From: Labrys miyagiensis | GTDB taxonomy: Bacteria > Pseudomonadota > Alphaproteobacteria > Rhizobiales > Labraceae | NCBI RefSeq assembly: GCF_030160835.1 | Contig: NZ_BSPC01000023.1 | Location: 62,001 to 126,000, forward strand | Direction of reading: 5' to 3' | Length of the DNA: 64,000 nt | Position numbers and translations under genes: made by a program | In this document: positions 9,385-21,517 of the stretch, piece after piece | How the letters are laid out: every line of letters begins with the position of its first letter | How positions within the stretch are numbered: position 1 is the first letter of the stretch | The notes under the pieces: generated by a model | Databases searched by the model: none | The model's input: the letters and a program-made list of their open reading frames with translations, nothing else | What the model was told of the DNA's origin: nothing

Positions 9385-10341
9385 ATGAATTCGTCTCTTC
9401 CCGCCCGGATGAAGGCAGCCCGCGTCAACCGATTTGGAGCACCCGGCGTTATCAGCCTGGAAGAGATCGCCATTCCCGCGCCCGGCGAGAACCAGGTGCT
9501 GGTTGAGGTAAAGGCCGCGGGCGTCGGCCCCTGGGACGGCTGGATCCGCTCCGGCAAGAGCGCCCTGCCCCAGCCCTTGCCGCTGACGCTCGGCTCCGAT
9601 CTCTCCGGCATCGTCGCCGCCATCGGCTCCGGCGTCAGTGGCTTCCAGGCGGGCGAACAGGTGTTCGGCGTCACCAATCCCCGCTTCACCGACGCCTATG
9701 CCGATTATGCCATTGCGAGTGCCGCAATGATCGCCCGCAAGCCAGCAGCCCTCGACGATGTCGAGGCGGCCTCAGTGCCGGTGATCGCCGTCACCGCCTG
9801 GCAGGCCTTGTTCGAGCAGGCGCATCTCAAGGCCGGGGAGAGCGTGCTGATCCACGGCGCGGCCGGCAATGTCGGGGCCTTCGCGGTGCAGATGGCTCAT
9901 CAGGCCGGCCTTCATGTCCTCGCCACCGCCGGCGCGGACGATCTCGAAACCGTGCGTGGCCTTGGCGCCGATGTCGTGGTGGATTTCCGTAACGAGCGCT
10001 TCGAGGATGTCACCGGTGATCTCGATGCAGTCATCGACCTCGTTGGCGGAGAAACGCAGACACGCTCCTTCGCCGTGCTGAAGCGGGGCGGCTCTCTTGT
10101 CTCCGCCGTCTCGCAGCCTGACCAGGCGCTGGCCGCTCGGCATGGCGTCACCGCCGGCTTCTTCCTGGTCGAGGTGACCACGCAGCGCCTCGACGAGATC
10201 GCCGGCCTGATCACCGCCGGCAAGCTCAAGACTAATGTCGGGCTGGTGCTGCCGCTCGCAGAGGCGCGCATCGCGCATGAAATGCTGGAGGGCACCAGAC
10301 CACGCCCGCATGGCAAGATAGTGCTGCGGGTCTCGGCCTGA
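9385..10341 (+). CDS. NADP-dependent quinone oxidoreductase-like MDR protein
   Basis: A 318-residue zinc-independent medium-chain dehydrogenase/reductase. The GroES-like part has DLSGIVAAIGSGVSGFQAGE around residues 72-91 and the Rossmann motif is VLIHGAAGNVGAFAVQMA around 154. The Cys/His ligands of zinc alcohol dehydrogenases are absent, as in quinone oxidoreductases and enone reductases. The start at 9385 has AAGGAAG upstream. It stands alone between repeat A2 and convergent genes. Confidence 0.85.
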   Translation: MNSSLPARMKAARVNRFGAPGVISLEEIAIPAPGENQVLVEVKAAGVGPWDGWIRSGKSALPQPLPLTLGSDLSGIVAAIGSGVSGFQAGEQVFGVTNPRFTDAYADYAIASAAMIARKPAALDDVEAASVPVIAVTAWQALFEQAHLKAGESVLIHGAAGNVGAFAVQMAHQAGLHVLATAGADDLETVRGLGADVVVDFRNERFEDVTGDLDAVIDLVGGETQTRSFAVLKRGGSLVSAVSQPDQALAARHGVTAGFFLVEVTTQRLDEIAGLITAGKLKTNVGLVLPLAEARIAHEMLEGTRPRPHGKIVLRVSA

Positions 10342-10366
10342 CCGGCAGTTCAGCCACGCCTCAGCC

Positions 10367-11014
10367 TCACGCCGCCGCCATCTTGGCGGCCATGTCGGAG
10401 GCGAGCAGGCCGTCGAGCGCGACCTTGATCAGCGGCCGACGCAGCTGCAGGGCCTGCAGCGCCTTGGCCGGCCATTCGACATAGCAGGCGCCGGGCTCGA
10501 CCGTAACGGTCGCGCTGGCCGGCGCCTTGCGCAGGAAGCCGATCTCCCCGATGAAGGCGAACGGGCGGAGCGGGAAGCTGCGGCCAGCCTTGGTGACCTT
10601 CGGCGTGCCATCCAGCACGTAATAGACCTTCTCCACCGGGGCGCCTTCCCGCAGCAGGATCTGCGTGGTCTCGGCCCTGCGCCAGGTGGCGATCTTCATC
10701 AGCGCGCGGAACTCGCCCGGCGAGAGCGGGCCGAAGGCGGCGAACAGCCGGCGCTCGTCCTCGCTCAGGCGGAACTGCGTGCGGGCAAGCAGCAGGCTGC
10801 TCATCATGAAGAGATTCACGCCCAGATTGACGGCGGTCCAGAAGATCGCATCCCAGAGCAGGACTTCGGGCACCACGAAATAATAGAGGATGTAGAGCAG
10901 CGTCGAGACGACAAGCAACGCTCGCAGCACGATCTGGTCCCGGCAGGTCAAGGCGGCGACGGAAATGAGGGCGGCTGCGTGAATGAGGCCGAGCCGGAAG
11001 ATATCGAAGAACAT
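10367..11014 (-). CDS. Popeye-like membrane protein with cyclic-nucleotide-binding fold
   Basis: A 215-residue protein. The first 80 residues hold about three membrane segments (LGLIHAAALISVAALT, IVLRALLVVSTLLYILYYFV, DAIFWTAVNLGVNLFMMSSL). They are followed by a beta-rich cyclic-nucleotide-binding-like domain with LREGAPVEKVYYVLDGTPKV and FAFIGEIGFLRKAPASATVT. This layout matches the Popeye family of cAMP-binding membrane proteins, which also occurs in bacteria. Whether it binds a nucleotide is unknown. The start at 11014 gives the first hydrophobic helix; the frame stays open further upstream. Confidence 0.65.
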   Translation of the reverse strand: MFFDIFRLGLIHAAALISVAALTCRDQIVLRALLVVSTLLYILYYFVVPEVLLWDAIFWTAVNLGVNLFMMSSLLLARTQFRLSEDERRLFAAFGPLSPGEFRALMKIATWRRAETTQILLREGAPVEKVYYVLDGTPKVTKAGRSFPLRPFAFIGEIGFLRKAPASATVTVEPGACYVEWPAKALQALQLRRPLIKVALDGLLASDMAAKMAAA

Positions 11015-11193
11015 TGCAACACCGAAAGTCCACTCCCGGCCCCTGTGGCCGCGATGTGTTGGCGTGGATATCGTTTGCCTGCGAACGAATTTCTGTGCCG
11101 GCGCGCACGCCACCTTCCTCCGCTGCCCCCGTCACTCCCTCGTCACGCGAAGGGTCGATGCTCCAGCATCCTTCGATGAGCGGAGTTCCTTCG

Positions 11194-12030
11194 ATGCGCC
11201 GAATTCTCCTCGGATTGTCCCTCTGCCTCGCGCTTGCCATCAGCTCCGGCCCCGCTCTTGCCTGGGGTGACCGCGGGCATTCGGTCGTGGCCGAACTCGC
11301 GCAGCGCCATCTGACGCCGAAGGCGGCCGACGCCGTGCGCGAACTCCTGGCCGGCGCGTCGATGGCCGGTGTCGCGAGCTGGGCCGACGACTACAAGTTC
11401 CGCCCCGAAGGCGCCTCCACGCAGGCCTGGCATTTCATCGATATCGACGTCGCCAAGCCGGCCTATAGCGAGGATGATTGCAAGGGCGCCTGCCTCGTCT
11501 CGGCCCTGCGCCTGGAAAGCGCCATCCTCGCCGATCCGCATCGCGACGAGGCCGAGCATCGCCAGGCGCTGATGATGCTGATCCACCTCGTCGGCGACAG
11601 CACGCAGCCCTTCCACTGCGCCGAGCGCGACAACGACAGTGGTGCCAATCTCGTGCCCGTGACGCTGGCCATCGACGGCCCCGACGGCAAGCCGCTGCCC
11701 GTCGTGCAGACCAACCTGCATGCGATCTGGGACGACGCGCTGATCAACGCCCATGCCTATTCCTGGGGCGTCTATGCGGACGATCTAGAAGCTCGCCTCT
11801 TCGCCAAGCTGCCGGCGCCGACCGTCTATGGCGACTGGGCCGCGACCTGGGTGGACGAATGCCACGTCGTCGCCCAGCGCCTTTACAAGATGACGCCAGC
11901 CCCCGCAGCCGGCGCCTCGGTCAATATCGGCGCCGACTACCAGAAGGCAGTGCAGCCGACGATAGACCTGCAGCTCGCCACCGGCGGAGCGAGGCTGGCG
12001 GCACTGCTGAACCATCTGTTGGGGGAGTGA
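11194..12030 (+). CDS. S1/P1-type zinc nuclease, secreted
   Basis: A 278-residue S1/P1 nuclease. The signal peptide is about 23 residues, and cleavage after ALA leaves Trp24 as the mature N-terminus (WGDRGH), which is the first zinc ligand in this family. Further zinc motifs are WHFIDIDV, HLVGDSTQPFHCAERDNDSG and NLHAIWDD. It should cleave single-stranded DNA or RNA in the periplasm or outside the cell. The start at 11194 has GGAG upstream; an in-frame ATG at 11176 is the alternative. Confidence 0.9.
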   Translation: MRRILLGLSLCLALAISSGPALAWGDRGHSVVAELAQRHLTPKAADAVRELLAGASMAGVASWADDYKFRPEGASTQAWHFIDIDVAKPAYSEDDCKGACLVSALRLESAILADPHRDEAEHRQALMMLIHLVGDSTQPFHCAERDNDSGANLVPVTLAIDGPDGKPLPVVQTNLHAIWDDALINAHAYSWGVYADDLEARLFAKLPAPTVYGDWAATWVDECHVVAQRLYKMTPAPAAGASVNIGADYQKAVQPTIDLQLATGGARLAALLNHLLGE

Positions 12031-12046
12031 GGCGGAGGACGAAATC

Positions 12047-12122
12047 TGGTGGGCCCGGAGGGACTTGAACCCCCAACCAGACCGTTATGAGCGGCCGGCT
12101 CTAACCATTGAGCTACAGGCCC
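12047..12122 (-). tRNA. tRNA with CAT anticodon, best read as tRNA-Ile2
   Basis: A 76-base cloverleaf with an encoded CCA. The acceptor is GGGCCTG/CGGGCCC and the anticodon stem-loop is GGCCG-CTCATAA-CGGTC, giving anticodon CAT. The GGGCC acceptor and sequence resemble alphaproteobacterial isoleucine tRNAs that are converted by lysidine to read AUA, rather than elongator or initiator Met tRNA. Identity between Ile2 and Met cannot be settled by eye. Confidence 0.88.
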
Positions 12123-12272
12123 GGCTGTGCCAGACGGCGCATCTATAGGCAGAGTCTTGCTTGGGTTCAATCCGCTTGACGCTTTCCGTTCACAGCCCGC
12201 TTGCCGTCATCATGCCGCCGCCTTCGGTTGCAAGCTTGCCGTTCCACACCATTTCGTTTCCGGAGTTCCGCC

Positions 12273-12989
12273 ATGCGACCGTCCCTCCTTGCCCGCCCTG
12301 CCCTTGCTGTCTTTCTGCTGGCGGGCTCGCTTGGCCTCGCCCATGCCGACGACCTCAAGCGTTCGATCTCGATCACCGGCGAGGCCTCGGTCAGCGCGAA
12401 GCCGGATGTCGCCTATGTCAGCATCGGCGTCGAGAATGCCGGCAAGGTTGCCAATGAGGTTCTTGCCGCCAATTCGAAGACCACCGGTGATGTCCTCGCC
12501 GCGCTCAAGGGCGCCGGGATCGATGCCAAGGACCTGCAGACCTCGGGTTTCACCGTGCAGCCGCAGATCCTGCGTCCGCAGAACAGTTCCCTGTCGAGCT
12601 CCGACGACAGCCCTTCGATCACCGGCTACACGGTGGCGAATACGGTGAATGTCACACTGCATGACCTGCCTAAGCTCGGCGACGTGCTCGACAAGGCCGT
12701 CACGGCCGGCGCCAATTCCATCGACGGCATCCAGTTCGATGTCTCCAACCCTTCCGCCCTGCTCGACGATGCACGCAAGGCGGCCCTGGCGGATGCGCGG
12801 CGCAAGGCGCAGATCTACGCCGATGCAGCCGGCCTCAAGCTCGGCAAACTGGTTGAACTGAGCGAGAATGCCGGACCGGTGGTCGGGGCCGTCTATCGGG
12901 CCAGGATGGCGACGGCGGCAGTGCCGATCGAGTCCGGCTCAAACACCCTCAACGTCACCGTCTCCGTGCGCTTCGAGCTGGATGAGTGA
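12273..12989 (+). CDS. SIMPL (DUF541) domain periplasmic protein
   Basis: A 238-residue protein with a 25-residue signal peptide ending LAHA. It then has the SIMPL/DUF541 pattern: ISITGEASVSAKPDVAYVSI at the start and a C-terminal SNTLNVTVSVRFEL strand. Homologues form oligomeric periplasmic or membrane-associated assemblies linked to oxidative-stress responses, but function is poorly defined. The start at 12273 has CGGAG upstream. It follows the tRNA on the opposite strand. Confidence 0.85.
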   Translation: MRPSLLARPALAVFLLAGSLGLAHADDLKRSISITGEASVSAKPDVAYVSIGVENAGKVANEVLAANSKTTGDVLAALKGAGIDAKDLQTSGFTVQPQILRPQNSSLSSSDDSPSITGYTVANTVNVTLHDLPKLGDVLDKAVTAGANSIDGIQFDVSNPSALLDDARKAALADARRKAQIYADAAGLKLGKLVELSENAGPVVGAVYRARMATAAVPIESGSNTLNVTVSVRFELDE

Positions 12990-13177
12990 GTCGACGCAGA
13001 TAAGTATCGTGCAAATTTCGGTTGCAGCGCACTGGTTTTGCTGCAGCCGCTCACCTTGCGCGAGACCGTTGCGCAAGTTTGTTTCACAGAACAAACCGCT
13101 CTGCGTAACAAAGATGCTTGCCTGCCCCCTCCTCCCGGTTTAGGACGGCTTACCTGTTCGCAACCGGAAAGCTTATC

Positions 13178-13663
13178 GTGCGCGCACGCCTTGACGCCGT
13201 CGACTGGAAAATCTTAGCGGAACTTCAGGCCGACGGCCGTATGACCAATGTGGAATTGGCCAAGCGTGTCGGCATCTCGGCCCCGCCCTGCCTGCGCCGC
13301 GTGCGCGCGCTGGAGGATGCGGGCGTGATCAAGGGCTATCGCACCATCCTCGACGAAGCCTCGCTGGGCTATGAGATCACCATCTTCGCCATGGTCAATC
13401 TCACCTCGCAGGCCGGCGCCGACCTCTCCTCCTTCGAGAGCTACGTGAGGAGCCAGCCGCTGGTGCGCGAATGCTGGATGCTGTCGGGCGACATCGATTT
13501 CGTGCTGAAATGCGTGGCGCGGGACCTGCGCTCCTTCCAGTCCTTCGTGGCGGAACTGACGGCGGCGCCGGCCGTGCGCAATGTGAAGACGGCGCTCACA
13601 CTGCGCTCCATCAAGGACGATCCGATCGTGCCGCTGGAGCTGGATCTCGGCGAGACGGCGTAA
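13178..13663 (+). CDS. Lrp/AsnC-family transcriptional regulator
   Basis: A 161-residue Lrp/AsnC protein. The winged helix-turn-helix is near residues 5-45 (LDAVDWKILAELQADGR, RVGISAPPCLRRVRAL), followed by the RAM domain with LVRECWMLSGDIDFVLK. The start is taken as GTG at 13178, with GGAAAG upstream; earlier in-frame starts lengthen the N-terminus beyond the family norm. No divergent target gene is next to it, so its regulon is unknown. Confidence 0.86.
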   Translation: MRARLDAVDWKILAELQADGRMTNVELAKRVGISAPPCLRRVRALEDAGVIKGYRTILDEASLGYEITIFAMVNLTSQAGADLSSFESYVRSQPLVRECWMLSGDIDFVLKCVARDLRSFQSFVAELTAAPAVRNVKTALTLRSIKDDPIVPLELDLGETA

Positions 13664-13814
13664 CTGGGAGTGCGGACATCCTGTCCGCTCTTGAACCGCC
13701 GCGCGATGGAAGTGGCGCTCGACGGCGAGTTGCTGCCTCATTCTCGAACTCTGGCGCTTCACGAGAGGACACCGCGACATGCAAGCATGTCGCTGAGATA
13801 TCCCCGCTCCCAGC
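13664..13814. repeat. Hairpin family C, copy 2 (degenerate)
   Basis: The left arm (13664-13692) matches copy 1 except for one base. The right arm has decayed to a short CCGCTCCCAG end at about 13804-13813. A different perfect stem, GCGACAT/ATGTCGC (13774-13793), lies inside. The element begins directly after the Lrp stop codon and ends next to the stop of the convergent lipoprotein gene. Confidence 0.7.
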
Positions 13815-14297
13815 TTACCCCAGCTTGCTCAGCACCCAGTGCGCGTAGCTCGAAGCCAGCCAATCATAGCGGCGCGGCGTGGGCATCGGGACTTCCGCTG
13901 CCGCATCCACCGAGGTGGTGGACGAAAACAGCGGGAAGCTCCTCAGCACGGCGCCCGAAGAAGAGGTCAGCGTTATCCGGCCATCGAGGGTATCGACACT
14001 GTCCCAACTGATGATGCCGGCGTCGGAATCGGTCGGGAAGCTGATGTCGGTCAGTTGCACCGTCAATATCGCGCCGCCCTTGGCGCCAGGCTGGTAGCGC
14101 GGGCCGAGCTGCTTGATGAGGTTGCGCTGCACGAAGGGCGGCATGGTCTGCAGCCACAGATTGCCACCGCCGCTGACATGCACCGCCCTGATGACGGGAA
14201 GGCTGGCCACATCGGCATAGGAGGTGGCGCAACCGGCCAGCATCAGACTGGCGCCGAATGCGAGAAAAGCCCGGCGCGCGATCATACCCGTGGTCAT
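13815..14297 (-). CDS. Small predicted lipoprotein, function unknown
   Basis: A 160-residue protein with a signal peptide ending in the lipobox LAGC, so Cys is near residue 23. The mature part has VSGGGNLWLQTMPPFVQRNL and ILTVQLTDISFPTDSDAG, and is rich in beta-type sequence. It should be anchored on the periplasmic side of a membrane. I do not recognise the family. The start at 14297 is used; MIARRA at 14285 is also possible. Confidence 0.7.
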   Translation of the reverse strand: MTTGMIARRAFLAFGASLMLAGCATSYADVASLPVIRAVHVSGGGNLWLQTMPPFVQRNLIKQLGPRYQPGAKGGAILTVQLTDISFPTDSDAGIISWDSVDTLDGRITLTSSSGAVLRSFPLFSSTTSVDAAAEVPMPTPRRYDWLASSYAHWVLSKLG

Positions 14298-14399
14298 GAC
14301 ACTCTCCTCAAGAAATAGTTCTGTTCTTTATAGAACGCCATGGTGCGTCTATCGAGGCAATTTCGCGTGACGCGGAGGCGGCCTTGCCAGCACGATAAA

Positions 14400-14425
14400 C
14401 GCCGCACCCCAACGGAATGCGGCGT
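14400..14425 (-). terminator. Possible greA terminator
   Basis: A 7-bp stem CGCCGCA/TGCGGCG encloses 12 bases. On the minus strand it is followed by a short TTTA. It lies 35 bases beyond the greA stop. Confidence 0.45.
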
Positions 14426-14459
14426 CCATACTTAGCAAACACCCGGACCTGGAAAAAAT

Positions 14460-14933
14460 TCAGTTCCAGGCGACGTTGGCGATCTCATAAGCCTTGGGGC
14501 CCTTGGGTGTGTTCACCTCGACGGAGACGCCCATCTTCTTGCCCACCAGCGCGCGCGCCAGGGGCGAGCCGATCGAGATCTTGCCGGAGCGGACATCGGC
14601 CTCGCTCTCGCCCACGATCTGATAGGTCTTTTTCTCCTCGGTATCCTCGTCGATCAGCGTGACGCGCGCGCCGAACTTGACGGTATCCCCGGACAATTTG
14701 GTGACGTCGATCACTTCGGCACGCGACAATTGGTCTTCGAGCTCAGCGACGCGGCCCTCATTGTGGCCCTGGGCCTCCTTGGCGGCGTGATACTCGGCAT
14801 TTTCGGAAAGGTCGCCATGGGAACGCGCCTCGGAAATCGCCGCGATGATGCGCGGGCGTTCGATCTGCTGGCGTTCCCTCAACTCTGCCTCGAGCGCGGC
14901 GTAGCCTGCCGGCGTCATCGGGATCTTGTCCAT
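14460..14933 (-). CDS. greA: Transcription elongation factor GreA
   Basis: A 157-residue GreA, the usual length. The N-terminal coiled coil is [20 protein letters not shown] through [14 protein letters not shown], with the acidic tip residues in DLSENAEY. The C-terminal FKBP-like domain has [18 protein letters not shown]-like sequence. It rescues backtracked RNA polymerase by stimulating transcript cleavage in the secondary channel. It lies downstream of carB on the same strand, 120 bases away. Confidence 0.96.
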   Translation of the reverse strand: MDKIPMTPAGYAALEAELRERQQIERPRIIAAISEARSHGDLSENAEYHAAKEAQGHNEGRVAELEDQLSRAEVIDVTKLSGDTVKFGARVTLIDEDTEEKKTYQIVGESEADVRSGKISIGSPLARALVGKKMGVSVEVNTPKGPKAYEIANVAWN

Positions 14934-15053
14934 TGCTTCGTCTTCTCTTCAAAACGCAAAAGGCACGCGCGCGCCGGACCGGAAATCCTGCGCGACACAC
15001 GCATCTTATCGCAAAGTTTTAGCGCCCTCCCCGGCCGGGGGCAGGCGCTCTCT

Positions 15054-18359
<3,306 letters not shown>

Positions 18360-18541
18360 TGCTCGTCCGAAATAAGAGGGCCGGCATGAAAAAGCCGCGG
18401 AGGAGGCTCCACGGCACCGGGCGGATCGAGCGGTTCGACTAAACCATTTTGGCCTGTGGGGAAAGGGGCGCGGCGCGGTTCTGCCATGAAATCAACGCGA
18501 AGCTTGACGAGTTTCCCGCCACCGCCACGAAGATCCTTGAA

Positions 18542-18982
18542 ATGAAGCCGATTCTTGCCCTGATCACCGTCTGTGCAGCCCTCGCCGCCTGCCAGACCGA
18601 CCGGCCGCTGGAACGACCGGCCCGGATCGGAATCACCGGGCGCCTTCTCGACAAGGGCAGGCCCGTGGCGGGCACGCAGGTGCGCATCACCTCTGCCAAC
18701 CGCCCCAGCCACACCATCGCCACCACCACCGACGAGGGCGGGCGCTTCTATCTCAGCACCGACGACACCGGTCCGGCCTCGCCCGATGGCGACATCCTGC
18801 GAATCGAGGTCCTCGGCCAAGACTACCACGCGGCCGGCGAGGTCTCGCCCGCCTCGCTCCAGGTCACCTGCGACCTCGCGGCTGAGGCCGCCTATACGCT
18901 CGGCAATGACAAGCGCTTCTGGGACGGCAACGACACGCAGGCAAGCCTGTCGCCGGTGCCGCGCGGGTTGAAGTGCTGGTAG
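18542..18982 (+). CDS. Small lipoprotein with carboxypeptidase-regulatory-like fold
   Basis: A 146-residue protein with a short signal peptide and lipobox AAC (Cys17). The mature region has IGITGRLLDKGRPVAGTQVR followed by TTTDEGGRFYLSTDD, the pattern of transthyretin-like CarboxypepD_reg domains. Such domains often serve as binding or structural modules on the cell surface. The ATG at 18542 directly follows the sequence CCTTGAA and has only a weak ribosome site. Function unknown. Confidence 0.65.
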   Translation: MKPILALITVCAALAACQTDRPLERPARIGITGRLLDKGRPVAGTQVRITSANRPSHTIATTTDEGGRFYLSTDDTGPASPDGDILRIEVLGQDYHAAGEVSPASLQVTCDLAAEAAYTLGNDKRFWDGNDTQASLSPVPRGLKCW

Positions 18983-19025
18983 CCGCAGACAAGTCTTCAA
19001 CGCCCGACTCGAAAATCCTGTCGTT

Positions 19026-19126
19026 TAGGGATCGTCAAAGAATAAGTGTTGCAAACGCGACGCTTGCGCGCCTCTCCTGCTCGCTGAACACCGGCTTGCC
19101 GAGTCACTGATTTCTTGACGATCCCC
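19026..19126. repeat. MITE-like repeat family D, copy 1
   Basis: About 100 bases bounded by imperfect inverted ends, GGGATCGTCAAAGAA and TTCTTGACGATCCC. The interior GCGCCTCTCCTGC and CACTGATTT are shared with copy 2. No coding capacity. Confidence 0.65.
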
Positions 19127-19866
19127 AAGCGTCAGCTTCTTTGGCCTCCGCCGCCTTCCCACCACAACGCGCAAACGCTCTCGTTCCCACGCCCTTTCCG
19201 GCTGGGTTGATGAGGGAGACCGGGCGATGGCGGCTGCGGAGCAGCCGTGAATGCAAGATCATGGAAGATGCAGGCCGCACTGTCGGTGCGAGCCGCCATC
19301 GCCCCGTTCCGGCTGCCTGGCCCGCTGACAAGGCGTGCAAGGCCACCTGTTTTTCCGCCTTCCGAAGGCGGAGGCAAGCCGGGAGCGGATGGCACGGACC
19401 ATCCGAACCTGAGCCAGCCGGCTCGGTCAAGGGGCTCAGCGCTGCAGTCCTGGCCGGACAGTGGCATAGGCCGTCTTCACCGCATCGGCGGGAGATGGGA
19501 CGAAGGCGTTGCCGGGCTCAAGCCCGTCACGGCCCGTCCAGGGATCGCGTGGCACTTCCATGGGGTGCCGATCCCGTCTGTCCCGCTCGTCACCCCTGGA
19601 GGCCGGCTTCCAGAGAAGCACCGCCTCCGCGTTCGCCCACCGCTTGGATAGGCTGTCGGGGTGGATGGAGGCGTTCGGAGCCGGGTTGTACCTGCGCCGG
19701 CTGCTGACGCCTCATTCCGTTAAGGAATAAAACATGACAACGAACGAAAGTCAAGACCCGTTCTCTTTTTGTGTCAATGAACACCAACGGGGTGTATCAC
19801 CGGCGGAGGAGGTCGCGGTGTGTCGTCGATTGATCCGGTCGCCGACGACCGGTTTGACCGGATAAC

Positions 19867-19951
19867 CGAGGGATCGTTTAAGAATAGCGCTTCCAGCTCC
19901 GCGCCTCTCCTGCAATCTCAATACCCGCATTCCGATTCACTGATTTTTCTA
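19867..19951. repeat. Repeat family D, copy 2 (right end lost)
   Basis: Shares AGGGATCGT, AAGAATA, GCGCCTCTCCTGC and TCACTGATTT in the same order as copy 1. It runs straight into repeat B1, which seems to have replaced its right terminus. Confidence 0.6.
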
Positions 19952-20053
19952 GGGCGTTTTGTTTTCAGATCGAATCACCAAGAATCGCAAAATGCTTTTG
20001 ATACCAGTAAGTTAATTTCGAAATCCGCTCCTGCCTGAACGCATTTTGCTCTA
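19949..20053 (+). repeat. Dispersed intergenic repeat family B, copy 1
   Basis: Nearly identical over about 105 bases to 33408-33512. It includes CAGATCGAATCACCAAGAAT and GAACGCATTTTGCTCTA. It shares the core CAAGAATCGCAAA and the AGAGC-type ends with family A, so the two may be subfamilies. It lies just beyond the stop of the LysR gene. Confidence 0.85.
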
Positions 20054-20061
20054 ACGGCCCC

Positions 20062-20964
20062 TTAGTCCAGGCGGGCCCGAGGACTGCCCTCGCTTGCGCG
20101 CGCCTGCGCGAGGGCGAAGCGCCTGAAGGCTGCCACTTTCGGCAAGGCGAGAGCGCCCGGTGGATAGGCGAGATAATAGCCATAGCTCAGCGTGACCTGG
20201 CGGTCGAACAGAGCCACGAGCCGCCCCTCTTTCAACAGGGTCTCGACAACGCTGCCGACGGCCAGCCCGACCCCCTGCCCGGCCAGCGCCAACTCGATCA
20301 GCACATTGTCGTCATCGTACACCGGCCCGCTCTGTGCGAGAGCGGGATCGAGATGGGCCACGATCAGCCATTCGCGCCAGTCACTGCGATCGCCGTCATG
20401 GAGGAGCGTGGCTCGGGCGAGATCGGCGGACTCGGTCAGAGCAAGCCGCCTGATGTAGTCGGGCGAGGCCACGGGGACCGTCACCGAGGAACCTAGCAGT
20501 TCCGTCGTCAGCCCCGGCCATTTGCCGAGGCCGCCGCGAATGGCGAGGTCGAGCCCTTCGGCTGCCAGGTCGAGCGGCGTCTCGGTATGGCGGACCGATA
20601 CCTCGATTTCCGGATGCAGTTCGGCGAAGCGCGGCAGGCGCGGGGCAAGCCAGCGGGCGCCGAAAGATGCCGTGGTGGTGATTGCCAGCAGGGTCTGGGC
20701 GCGGCGCACCCCGGCAACCGCCCGCTCGATCTGCGCGAAGGCGGCGGCCGCAGCGGGCAGCAGTTGCTGGCCCGCCGCCGTCAGGCTGAGGCTGCGCGTG
20801 GTGCGCTGGAACAGCGGCACACCGAGCTGGTCCTCCAGCACGCGGATTTGATGTGACACCGCTGCCTGCGTGACGTTCAGAATCTCCGCAGTCTTGGTGA
20901 AACTCAGCGTCCGGCCAGCGACGGCAAATACGCGCAACGCGGGCAGCGACGGCAGCGTGTCCAT
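20062..20964 (-). CDS. LysR-family regulator, GcvA-like
   Basis: A 300-residue LysR protein. The helix-turn-helix is in LSFTKTAEILNVTQAAVSHQ around residues 20-39, followed by IRVLEDQLGVPLFQRTTRSL. The effector domain starts near LLAITTTASFGARWLAPRLP, the style of the GcvA/AmpR group. The start MDTLPSLPALRVFA fits the family. It is divergent from a small unassigned gene at 21099, and the 134-base gap should contain its operator. Target unknown. Confidence 0.9.
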   Translation of the reverse strand: MDTLPSLPALRVFAVAGRTLSFTKTAEILNVTQAAVSHQIRVLEDQLGVPLFQRTTRSLSLTAAGQQLLPAAAAAFAQIERAVAGVRRAQTLLAITTTASFGARWLAPRLPRFAELHPEIEVSVRHTETPLDLAAEGLDLAIRGGLGKWPGLTTELLGSSVTVPVASPDYIRRLALTESADLARATLLHDGDRSDWREWLIVAHLDPALAQSGPVYDDDNVLIELALAGQGVGLAVGSVVETLLKEGRLVALFDRQVTLSYGYYLAYPPGALALPKVAAFRRFALAQARASEGSPRARLD

Positions 20965-21098
20965 GCACCCTCACAAGAAATACTTATGAATGAGGCAACA
21001 TATTCAAGACGAACTCGTTTGTCGATTCCGGGCGCCAACGGCACAATCCGTCACATGATTTGCCGTGGCCAGACGGCCTCGAGACGGAGTTCGACATC

Positions 21099-21305
21099 AT
21101 GATCAATTCTTATTGGGCAGCCGGGCTGACGCGGGGGCTGAGCTTGCGTCTGGAGGATTCCAGTTCTGAAGTGGAGACATCCGAACGCTTCGAGCGAGAG
21201 AGCGAGAGAGGTGAGCGCAAGGTCAGCTCGGCGAAACAAAAAACGGATCACGAGAGACCTTTGTTCCCCTGGCGGGCATGGCGGCGGCGCCTCGCCTTGC
21301 GATAG
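21099..21305 (+). CDS. Small basic protein divergent from a LysR gene
   Basis: A 68-residue frame starting MINSYWAAGLTRGLSLRLED with GGAG upstream of the ATG, ending in an arginine-rich tail (PWRAWRRRLALR). Its position, divergent from a GcvA-like regulator, and its WRxWRRR tail recall DUF1127-type small proteins of rhizobia, but the conserved C-terminal motif of that family is missing. It could be non-coding. No function assigned. Confidence 0.35.
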   Translation: MINSYWAAGLTRGLSLRLEDSSSEVETSERFERESERGERKVSSAKQKTDHERPLFPWRAWRRRLALR

Positions 21306-21377
21306 CCTCAAGAAGCTGCGTCACCCTGCCTTCTGCGCAAGTCGTCGTAAATCTGACGCCCAAATGCTGCATCTGCT

Positions 21378-21479
21378 AGAGCAAAGCGCGTTTAAGCGTA
21401 AACGCTGCTTTACTCTAACTCTTTGTTTCGACGCGTCTTTGCGATTCTTGCCGATGCCGTCAAATCGCAAAACGCTTTA
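21378..21479 (-). repeat. Dispersed intergenic repeat family A, copy 3
   Basis: The inverse of copy 2, from AGAGCAAAGCGCGTTTAAGC to CAAATCGCAAAACGCTTTA. It ends about 38 bases before the start of the phasin-like gene and so may carry or displace its promoter. Confidence 0.85.
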
Positions 21480-21517
21480 ACGGACTTCAAGTTCCTGACA
21501 TCCGGGAGGCCAGCGAC

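Larger units (their letters stand above)
18983..20061. other. 1.08-kb gene-free, repeat-rich region
   Basis: No convincing coding sequence is visible. Repeat family D copies lie near both ends (19026-19126 and 19867-19951) and family B copy 1 at 19949-20053. The middle (about 19127-19866) contains short open frames on both strands with no recognisable motif and no ribosome sites; it may be a decayed gene or mobile remnant. Confidence 0.6.

Noticed and set aside
12047-12122. Calling the CAT-anticodon tRNA an initiator Met tRNA
   Set aside because: The acceptor begins with a paired G and there is no C-A mismatch or three-GC anticodon stem typical of initiator tRNA.
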